A stretch of DNA of 64,000 nt, taken from assembly GCA_021781745.1 (NCBI GenBank), contig JAJXWH010000006.1:81804-145803 (forward strand). The letters are read 5' to 3'. The position numbers and the translations under genes were made by a program. This stretch comes from Bacillota bacterium. Its GTDB lineage: Bacteria; Bacillota; Clostridia; Clostridiales; Clostridiaceae. A model generated the notes under the pieces. The model was not told the origin of the DNA. It did no database searches and saw only the letters and a list, made by a program, of their open reading frames with translations. Within the stretch, counting starts at the first letter, position 1. Each line of letters begins with the position of its first letter. Below, one piece after another: positions 46,547 to 53,129 of the stretch.

Positions 46547-47776
46547 CTATTGTCCAATTTCTAAATCGCTGTATTTTATAGTTTTACCATTTCTGATTAA
46601 GTAAACATCATCGCTTGATTCTTTAGTTTTGATGTACCTTTTAACTATTACATCAACATACCTTGTATCATATTCCATGCTGTAGCAAATACGATTAATA
46701 CTATCTGCTGCAATTAAAGTTGAACCGCTGCCACCGAATAAATCAACAATTAAATCTTTAGGCTTGCTGCTATTTTTAATGGCTCTTGCACAAAGCTCTA
46801 GTGGTTTCATTGTTGGATGATCTGCATTACGCTGTGGCCTTGATATTTCCCAAACTGTATCTTGAGTTCTATCATTTACAAAGTAATGAGCCGATCCTTC
46901 TTTCCAACCATAAAGTATCGGCTCATGTCTCCAGTGGTAATCCTGCCTGCCCATAACAAATGAGTTTTTAACCCAAATGATACATTCAGCAAGTTTAAGT
47001 CCAGCTTCTCTATATGCCTTTCTGAAATTTTCACCTTCGCTGTCTGCATGACAAACATAAATTGGCGCTCCAGCCACCATTATGTTAAAGTAATTATCAA
47101 ATACCTTTTTCAAGAATTCATAGAACTCATCATGGCTCATGTCATCATTTTCTATTACAAGTTTATCTTTTGTTTTTCCCTCGTAAGCTACATTGTATGG
47201 TGGGTCGGTAAATATCATGCTTGCCAGTTGCCCATCCATTAAAATATCAACATCAGCTTCATCGGTACTATCGCCGCACATCAATCTGTTGTTTCCTAGT
47301 AACCAAATATCTCCCCTCAATGAAAAAGGAACCTTTGATTCTTCCAATGCTTCTTCTTCATCGAAGTCATCGTCTTGAATTTCATCGGTTCCCATAATAT
47401 CTTCTAATTCTACAGCTTCAAAACCAGTAAATATATCTTCTAATCCTTCCAGTTCCAAAACCAATAAATCCATATTCCATTCTGCAAATTCAGCGGTCTT
47501 ATTATCTGCTATTCTAAAAGCTTTAATTTGCTTTTCAGTAAGATCGTCTGCCTTTATAACCGGTACTTCATCTAAACCAATCTTTTTACTTGCCTCATAT
47601 CTTGTATGTCCAGCAATAATAATATTATCTTTGTCCACTATGATCGGATTCTTAAATCCAAACTCTTTAATGCTGCCTGCAACCATATCGATTGCTTTGT
47701 CATTTTTTCTTGGATTATTTATGTATGGTATTAAAACATCTATGTTTATGTACTCTACATTTAATTTATTCGTCAT
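46547..47776 (-). CDS. ParB-like nuclease domain fused to DNA methyltransferase
   Basis: The N-terminal 100 residues form a ParB/Srx domain (IDVLIPYINNPRKNDKAID...IIAGHTRYEASKKIG). The rest is an N6-adenine/N4-cytosine methyltransferase with DPPYNVAYEGK (motif IV) and FGGSGSTLIAADS (motif I) after it, the order of the beta class. Such fusions occur beside terminase genes of many Firmicutes phages. It may protect phage DNA or control packaging. No restriction enzyme is seen next to it. Confidence 0.92.
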   Translation of the reverse strand: MTNKLNVEYINIDVLIPYINNPRKNDKAIDMVAGSIKEFGFKNPIIVDKDNIIIAGHTRYEASKKIGLDEVPVIKADDLTEKQIKAFRIADNKTAEFAEWNMDLLVLELEGLEDIFTGFEAVELEDIMGTDEIQDDDFDEEEALEESKVPFSLRGDIWLLGNNRLMCGDSTDEADVDILMDGQLASMIFTDPPYNVAYEGKTKDKLVIENDDMSHDEFYEFLKKVFDNYFNIMVAGAPIYVCHADSEGENFRKAYREAGLKLAECIIWVKNSFVMGRQDYHWRHEPILYGWKEGSAHYFVNDRTQDTVWEISRPQRNADHPTMKPLELCARAIKNSSKPKDLIVDLFGGSGSTLIAADSINRICYSMEYDTRYVDVIVKRYIKTKESSDDVYLIRNGKTIKYSDLEIGQ

Positions 47777-47803
47777 TCGTTTTTCCTCTTACTGAATTTA
47801 TTT

Positions 47804-49657
47804 TTAACCTTGCAGTGAGTATATATCTGAAAATTCTATTTCTATTTTTTCTACATTAGTTTTAAATAGAACCTTATCTTCCTGTTCTTCATTCTTAACT
47901 AATTCTGCTGGTAATTCTATTATAAATTCACTGCCTTGTCCTTCAACACTTTCAACACTGATTTTCCCGCCATGCATTTCAACAAAAGATTTTACAAGAT
48001 ATAATCCAACTCCAGTCCCCTCACATTTTCTTGAAAGAGTGTTATCCACTTGTCCAAAACGTTCAAATATAAAATTGAGTTTGTCTTTTGGAATACCATC
48101 ACCTTCATCTTTTACTTTAATAATAACGCTTGTTTCTTTATCTATAAAATCAACATATATATTTCCATTAGAATGACTATATTTAAGAGCATTTGATATT
48201 AAGTTAAGCATTATACGTTCCATCATATCATGGTCGAATCCCATAATCCTTTCCTCAACATTTGTATCAAATATAAGTGTTATATCTTTATCATTTACAT
48301 AAGATGCTACAGATTGGGTAATATCTTCAATAATATTTACAATGTTACCATTTCTTTTTTTTATTTTAATAAATTCCGAGTCAGAATTTAACTTAGTAGT
48401 ATCTAAAAAATTATTTATTATTCTAATCATTCTTAGACAATTTTGTTTCATTGTTTTTAAGTATGCTTTACATTTTTCTATATTTTCTAATTTATAATTG
48501 TCCAAATACATATTTACAGTTTGAACCGCTGAATAAATAACATTAACAGGTGTTTTAAGCTCGTGAGACATATTAGTAAAAAAGTTCATTATAAGATTGT
48601 TAAATTCTCTTGATTCATTAAGCAATTTTAAATTTTTTTCTATATCTTCTTGTAATGATTCAACTTTCTTTTCTGATGTTATATCTCGTAAAAATGTCAA
48701 AACTGACGGCTCTCCCTTATAAGTAAAAAAAGATGATGTATTAAGCACTGGAATCAATTCACCATTATAATTTAATATGTTCTCTTCACTTGCAATCTTT
48801 ACAAGCTTATTATTGCTAATGTTTAAGTACTTCTTTATAATATCTTGGTTAAGTTCCGATAAATAATGATTATAAAAGTTCTCTCCATTTAATCCTAATA
48901 ACTTGATTGCACTTTCATTAGCATATATAATTTCACCATTTCTATGTACAATAATTGAATTTATGGAATTTTCAAATAACATATCATAACAGATTTTATT
49001 ATTTACCAATAGCGATTCCATTTCTTTTCTTTGCTTATCTTTTTCTTCTAATTCATTACTTAATATATTAAGTGTTTCATCTTTATTTTTATTATTTTCA
49101 GCTTCAATGTCTACATAATACCCAAGAATCCATGCAACAAAAATAAATACTCCACACATTATTAAATCTTTTTGAAAGAATACATTAACTCCATTTTCTG
49201 AATAACAATATAATAAATCTGCTACAAGAATGATAAGAGAAGAAAAAATTGATGTTATTTTCCCATATTTAGAACCATACTGAATTATTGAATATATTAT
49301 TAATAATAAAAATAAGTATTTACACTCACTTTCATATGCTTTAGAAAGATATAATGGTATAGATATAATAACTGAGAAAATAATATTATCTCTTAACCAT
49401 GAATTTTTAAATAAATACATTTTTGGTGTAAACGAACAAGTAATTATTAAACATAGTATGAAATTTATTCCAATGAGAAGCAAAGAAAAAGTTGATATAT
49501 ATATATTAAATTGAGTACTTTTTTCTATATATAAACTTGACCAATATTTCGATAGATTCATATGTATTATTATACTAATAAATACTATAATTGATATTCT
49601 AATAAAATATACCATTGTTTTTAATTTGTTATCATGCCTATTTACATAATCACTCAT
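47804..49657 (-). CDS. Membrane sensor histidine kinase of the prophage agr cassette
   Basis: The 617-residue protein has about six membrane helices in residues 15-185 and a short coiled coil. A PAS domain follows (about 215-330, starting near YDMLFENSINSIIVHRNGEIIYAN), then a HisKA domain with the phospho-His in FFTNMSHELKTPVNVIY (about 370), and a HATPase domain (N-box NALKYSHSNG, G1 DEGDGIP, G2 GTGVGLYLVKSF). A 30-residue tail follows. It differs from staphylococcal AgrC by its PAS domain and orthodox kinase. It is the last gene of the agr operon and no response regulator follows. Clostridial orphan kinases of this type can feed Spo0A directly, so a host regulator is the probable target (inference). 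Confidence 0.85.
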   Translation of the reverse strand: MSDYVNRHDNKLKTMVYFIRISIIVFISIIIHMNLSKYWSSLYIEKSTQFNIYISTFSLLLIGINFILCLIITCSFTPKMYLFKNSWLRDNIIFSVIISIPLYLSKAYESECKYLFLLLIIYSIIQYGSKYGKITSIFSSLIILVADLLYCYSENGVNVFFQKDLIMCGVFIFVAWILGYYVDIEAENNKNKDETLNILSNELEEKDKQRKEMESLLVNNKICYDMLFENSINSIIVHRNGEIIYANESAIKLLGLNGENFYNHYLSELNQDIIKKYLNISNNKLVKIASEENILNYNGELIPVLNTSSFFTYKGEPSVLTFLRDITSEKKVESLQEDIEKNLKLLNESREFNNLIMNFFTNMSHELKTPVNVIYSAVQTVNMYLDNYKLENIEKCKAYLKTMKQNCLRMIRIINNFLDTTKLNSDSEFIKIKKRNGNIVNIIEDITQSVASYVNDKDITLIFDTNVEERIMGFDHDMMERIMLNLISNALKYSHSNGNIYVDFIDKETSVIIKVKDEGDGIPKDKLNFIFERFGQVDNTLSRKCEGTGVGLYLVKSFVEMHGGKISVESVEGQGSEFIIELPAELVKNEEQEDKVLFKTNVEKIEIEFSDIYSLQG

Positions 49658-49690
49658 ATAGCTCTATTCCTTCCAATAAATAATTAAGAA

Positions 49691-49719
49691 GTAAAAATTG
49701 CGTTTATAGCAATCTTTAC
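49691..49719 (-). terminator. Attenuator-like hairpin between agrD and the kinase gene
   Basis: On the leftward transcript GUAAAGAUUGC pairs with GCAAUUUUUAC (11 bp, one G-U pair) over a 7-base loop. It lies in the 79-base gap and may lower kinase expression or protect the agrBD message. Confidence 0.5.
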
Positions 49720-49736
49720 CCTTAATCTTAATTTTA

Positions 49737-49880
49737 CTACTTCTTAGAATCTCTTAAGCATTTTGGTTCTTCTGGTTGATATAATCCCCAACCGCATGCT
49801 GATGCTGAAGCTCTAAGTGCCATTTTAGAGCAAAGATTTGCTGTAAGTTTAAGTGATAAAGTTTTTAAAGTATTATTCAT
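49737..49880 (-). CDS. agrD: AgrD-like cyclic lactone autoinducer peptide precursor
   Basis: The 47-residue product has an amphipathic N-terminal leader (MNNTLKTLSLKLTANLC), a core ASACGWGL, and the conserved recognition tail YQPEEPKCLR found in clostridial AgrD. By analogy with C. perfringens, AgrB would cut after the fifth ring residue and close a thiolactone between Cys29 and the residue at 33 (C-G-W-G-L). GGAGGTGAAAATA before the ATG lies in the end of agrB, and the two genes overlap by eight bases. The gene is too short for standard calling. It is the signal of the cassette; the ring composition is a prediction. Confidence 0.88.
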   Translation of the reverse strand: MNNTLKTLSLKLTANLCSKMALRASASACGWGLYQPEEPKCLRDSKK

Positions 49881-50541
49881 TATTTTCACCTCCATTAATT
49901 ATATATTTTAAAACAAAGTCAACTTTGTTTATAAAGCTCATTCCACTTTTAGTAAGTGTGATAGTCTGACATAATACTCCAAATCCAATACATTCTATTG
50001 CCTTAATATAGTAAATCTCTGCATTCTTTTGATTTAACATAAATAAAATTACAATTATTATTAAATAAATAGTAATTACAATAATAGCTTTCTTTCTAAA
50101 TTGCTTCCTTATCTCAATATTGGTAATTGGTTTCTTAATACTATCAACCGGTGCATTTTTTATAATCATTATAAATGCAAATACTAAGAAAACTATATTT
50201 ACTATAATTACATACTCTTTATTAATTTGATAAAAAAATTTATCAACAAGAATTGCAAATATTGAAGCTAAAGCTGTACCTATTATAATGCAACGACTTG
50301 GGGATGAAGCATGTCCACCACCAGAATATTTTCTTAAAATAGCAGTTGCAAATGAAAATAATAACGCTTCATAAAGTACTCCTAAAAATAAACCTACAAT
50401 TATTACCCATAATATAGAAAATATAATTTGAAATAAATTTATCGCTCCATATATAATAATTTGCTCTTTCTCTTCATCAACCTTTAGCGTTTTCTTAATG
50501 CCATCACTTATTGATACTGCTATTTTTTCAGTTAAAGACAT
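49873..50541 (-). CDS. agrB: AgrB-family autoinducer-processing membrane protease
   Basis: The 222-residue protein has about six membrane segments and the AgrB active site: RKYSGGGHASSPSRC, with the His and Cys at the spacing of the cysteine-protease pair. It should cleave and cyclise the AgrD peptide encoded directly after it (genes overlap by eight bases) and assist its export. Its start overlaps the end of the small membrane protein gene by 14 bases. Its place inside a prophage late region is unusual. Confidence 0.92.
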   Translation of the reverse strand: MSLTEKIAVSISDGIKKTLKVDEEKEQIIIYGAINLFQIIFSILWVIIVGLFLGVLYEALLFSFATAILRKYSGGGHASSPSRCIIIGTALASIFAILVDKFFYQINKEYVIIVNIVFLVFAFIMIIKNAPVDSIKKPITNIEIRKQFRKKAIIVITIYLIIIVILFMLNQKNAEIYYIKAIECIGFGVLCQTITLTKSGMSFINKVDFVLKYIINGGENNE

Positions 50542-50998
50542 TTCTTATCCCATCCTTTTTACTTAAAATATACTTAATTGAAATTATAGATAATACTAAA
50601 AAAATTAAGGATGGAATTCCGTATATACATCTTAATATTGGCTGTAAAACAGATATATCTGTATTTATATTTAAATTACTTAGCAATATCATATTAATAT
50701 TTTCACCTAGAGTAAGCATAAAATATAATAAAAAAGTTCCTTGTATATTTTTTATTAATGGTATGTCTGTAAGAAACATAATGAGTATTATAGTTATCAT
50801 TAGACAAATATCTGTATGTACTCCAAAATATATAGGCATATATCTTATAATAAAACATGATATAGCTAATATTAAACTTGAAAGTACATATTTAAACATA
50901 TTAATATTTTTTCTAGCGAATACATGTATTCCCCACATTAAAATAAGTGTTTCTGGAATAACCCTAAAGATTAACTCTAGCCAAGTAAGTTTAAACAT
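50528..50998 (-). CDS. Membrane protein leading the agr operon
   Basis: The 156-residue protein has about five hydrophobic segments and no soluble domain. It resembles the membrane sensor half of AgrC-type kinases in size and plan, but no kinase part follows. The ribosome site GGGAGGTAAAGG is strong. It overlaps agrB by 14 bases, so the two are co-translated. It could help signal sensing, export or immunity against the own signal; I cannot decide from sequence. Confidence 0.65.
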   Translation of the reverse strand: MFKLTWLELIFRVIPETLILMWGIHVFARKNINMFKYVLSSLILAISCFIIRYMPIYFGVHTDICLMITIILIMFLTDIPLIKNIQGTFLLYFMLTLGENINMILLSNLNINTDISVLQPILRCIYGIPSLIFLVLSIISIKYILSKKDGIRNVFN

Positions 50999-51036
50999 CC
51001 TTTACCTCCCATTTAATGTATTATATAAATCTAGGC

Positions 51037-51090
51037 ATTCCTTCTATATTATTACTATTTATTCTACATTATTTTTGAATTTCCTTCTAT
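51037..51090 (-). repeat. Direct repeats upstream of the agr operon
   Basis: TTCCTTCTAT occurs at 51038-51047 and 51081-51090, 43 bases apart (ATAGAAGGAA on the transcribed sense). The pair lies in the presumed promoter region of the agr operon and might bind a regulator. No convincing -35/-10 pair was found. Confidence 0.4.
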
Positions 51091-51174
51091 TTTTATCCTT
51101 TTATTCAAAATAAATTTAACACTTAAAATGATATTAAAAACGACAAATATATGTATTTAATTAAAAAATAATAC

Positions 51175-51205
51175 AAAAAAACGACTTAACTCTTGTGATT
51201 AAGTC
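51175..51205 (-). terminator. Terminator upstream of the agr operon
   Basis: GACTTAA (51183-51189) pairs with TTAAGTC (51199-51205). Leftwards, seven T follow. It should separate the agr operon from phage transcription coming from the right. Confidence 0.65.
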
Positions 51206-51382
51206 ACTACTTTATGTAACAAAAGAGCATTTTTACTAATCACGATTTCGTCATTAATTATTGTTTGCTACATAAAATCTACACATTTCAATTTTGCCAT
51301 TATTTTGACACAATAACATCCCATAATGTAATCATAAGCAGTTATATAAACTTTTTTTCATAAATATTTACCCTATAAATAC

Positions 51383-51444
51383 ATAATGTAGAAAAGAGTA
51401 ACATTTATATTCCACTTACGATATGTTACTCTTTTCTACATTAT
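51383..51444 (+). repeat. 22-bp perfect inverted repeat
   Basis: The arms 51383-51404 and 51423-51444 are perfect complements over an 18-base loop. A TTTTTTC tail follows rightwards, so it would work as a rightward terminator, though no rightward gene is known there. It marks the right border of the agr insert and could also be a remnant of a small element. Confidence 0.7.
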
Positions 51445-51477
51445 TTTTTCTTTATTACTTATAATTTTTGTTCCCCC

Positions 51478-51560
51478 CTTTGCTAAAAAATGCTCTCTAT
51501 TGGAAGGGTGGCCTCCCCTCGCTCCCCTGTAATTAATTTCAATTTAAAATAGGTGGGGGG
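51478..51560. other. GC-rich stretch after the HNH gene, candidate cos region
   Basis: In otherwise AT-rich DNA this stretch holds runs of C and G (CCCCCC near 51,473-51,478, GGAAGGGTGGCCTCCCCTCG, GGTGGGGGGG). It lies right behind an HNH gene. Phages with P27 small terminases and HNH proteins use cos ends near this place. No cut position can be read from sequence alone. Confidence 0.45.
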
Positions 51561-51583
51561 GATAGTTTGAGCGGCGAATAATT

Positions 51584-51904
51584 TTATTTGAATAATTTTA
51601 TGCTAAAAGATAATTTTTTTTTATTTTTCAGTTTCGCTCTAACTACCCATTCCTCACCTAGTTTTGTTAATTGGTTGTTTGTTCTGTCATGCATCTTATC
51701 ATGACATTTGTTGCACAAACTTAATAGGTTATCACTAACAAGTCTTAGACTTGGGTTTTGGTCTAAAGGAATAATATGATGTACAGTTGCTGCAATTACA
51801 CTCTTACCATATCGGATGCATTCCCTGCACCTATATTCATCCCTTTTAAGAACCCTTTCCCTCTTGTTTAACCACTTGCTAGACTTATAAAAGTTTTTCT
51901 CCAT
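51584..51904 (-). CDS. HNH endonuclease, phage packaging-associated
   Basis: The 106-residue protein has a full HNH fold: KWLNKRERVLKRDEYRCREC, then VHHIIPL (the first His pair), NLLSLCNKCHDKMH (Asn and the last His) and four zinc cysteines. In cos phages, such small HNH proteins sit beside the terminase and help cut DNA. Here, the small terminase gene lies 5 kb further on because the agr cassette and methylase intervene. Confidence 0.9.
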   Translation of the reverse strand: MEKNFYKSSKWLNKRERVLKRDEYRCRECIRYGKSVIAATVHHIIPLDQNPSLRLVSDNLLSLCNKCHDKMHDRTNNQLTKLGEEWVVRAKLKNKKKLSFSIKLFK

Positions 51905-52341
51905 CTAATCCCTCATCTTACTGTATGACTATGTGTATATTGTTGATAGAAAGGTTAGTCTGCTTCAAAGTAAGTTGATGATACCTTACTATATATTATG
52001 TTTATATTTAAAGTTCTTACCTTGCAGCTGCTACTCCAATCTATCTCTTATACTTTTTCATAATTCTCTTACATACTAATTAGATTTATAAAAATGATAA
52101 CCCAATCTAAACACCCGACAAACAAACCAAAAAACTATGTAAACTAAAACCATAATTATTCTATTTGAAAGGAGGTCAAATTGAATGACAAAAAGCAATT
52201 CATCGGGTGCTTATATTGAGTTACCTCAAGGCTCATGCCCTTTTTCTATACTACAATATTAGCATGGTTTTACAGACAAAAAACGGTGACTTCTTGGCGA
52301 AAAACTGACAAAAAAAAGGTGAGAAACTGGTGAAAAATAGA
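51905..52341. other. Intergenic region with a tiny rightward frame and short repeats
   Basis: No leftward gene is seen. The region holds the tiny rightward frame at 52185-52262 and, just before the ArpU-like gene stop, a string of loosely repeated GGTGA(N)AAAACTG units (52,285-52,335). As the region between the late regulator gene and the late genes, it should contain the late promoter, but I cannot point to it. Confidence 0.4.
52185..52262 (+). CDS. Possible 25-residue peptide gene on the opposite strand
   Basis: GAAAGGAGGTC, an ideal ribosome site, lies nine bases before an ATG opening MTKSNSSGAYIELPQGSCPF and five more residues. It opposes all neighbours. I recognise no family, and chance cannot be excluded for so short a frame. 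Confidence 0.35.
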   Translation: MTKSNSSGAYIELPQGSCPFSILQY

Positions 52342-52806
52342 TTAAAAATCGCTGCTATTATTATTCGGAAACATGAATTCTGTTAAATGGTTTATTATTC
52401 TACCCTTCGCCCTGCTGCAATTGTCTTTATCCATACCTAACTCCATTCCTACCCCAATCCAAGTCATTTTCTTTTTATTTAAATACTTTAGGCTAACCAA
52501 CTTATATTCTTCTTCTCCTAATGATTCCAACCCATTCTCAATCATTTTTTTCTTCATAATTAAATCATTCTTTTGTCTATTTAAACTATTTATTTCTTCA
52601 CTTAACTTTTCATCTCTGTGAATAACTTCATTCTCAACGTTCGAATTAAAAGCATTAGTTGGCGAACTTTTCTCTTCAAATGAAACACCTGCATAAGAAA
52701 CATCATTTATTAATCTTTTTATATATAATTCTATATTTGCTATTTTTAAATCGATATTTTTATACTCATATAAAGCCTTTTCTGTTTTCTTAAATAAATA
52801 ATTCAT
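52342..52806 (-). CDS. ArpU-like phage late transcription regulator
   Basis: The 154-residue protein has a coiled-coil first half and a C-terminal sigma-70 region 4-like helix-turn-helix (LGEEEYKLVSLKYLNKKKMTWIGVGMELGMDKDNCSRAKGRII). This fits the ArpU/RinA type of regulators, which turn on late phage genes. I start at the ATG at 52806 after AAAGGAG; the frame is open to 52884. It lies between replication and packaging genes as is usual. Confidence 0.8.
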   Translation of the reverse strand: MNYLFKKTEKALYEYKNIDLKIANIELYIKRLINDVSYAGVSFEEKSSPTNAFNSNVENEVIHRDEKLSEEINSLNRQKNDLIMKKKMIENGLESLGEEEYKLVSLKYLNKKKMTWIGVGMELGMDKDNCSRAKGRIINHLTEFMFPNNNSSDF

Positions 52807-52832
52807 CCTCTGCTCCTTTGAATCTATAATTA

Positions 52833-53129
52833 GGTTACATTTTTTTATATATAAATCGTAACCGCTGAAACATAGACATACCAACGCTTTTATAGCTTTT
52901 ATCTTGATTAAGGTTACGATAGTTACGGTTTATTTTATATGTAACCATCTTTTATATAAAAAACTTATAAATTAACCTTTTTCTTATATATATATATTTA
53001 AAAAACGTAACTTTCGTAACTTATATATATAATAGTATCTAAAGTAAGTCATAGTCTCATTTCTTGCGGTTACGTTTTGGGTTACAGCCTTTTAAAAAAG
53101 CATGACTTTCGTGACTTAAAATCGTAACC
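52833..53129. repeat. Cluster of GTTACG/CGTAAC repeats
   Basis: Within 300 bases, the unit GGTTACG or its complement, complete or nearly so, occurs about ten times. Examples are 52833, 52857, 52912, 52922, 52941, 53006, 53015, 53067, 53079 and 53123. Two copies at 53006-53020 form a tandem 9-base repeat. It lies just downstream of the primase-helicase gene and could be a replication origin or regulator-binding array. Confidence 0.6.

Noticed and set aside
46547..47776. Restriction-modification system around the methyltransferase
   Set aside because: No restriction enzyme gene is adjacent; the ParB-methylase fusion beside terminase genes is a usual phage arrangement.
52285..52335. CRISPR-like or iteron array from repeated GGTGA(N)AAAACTG units
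   Set aside because: The units are short, irregular and few; no constant repeat or spacer length can be seen.
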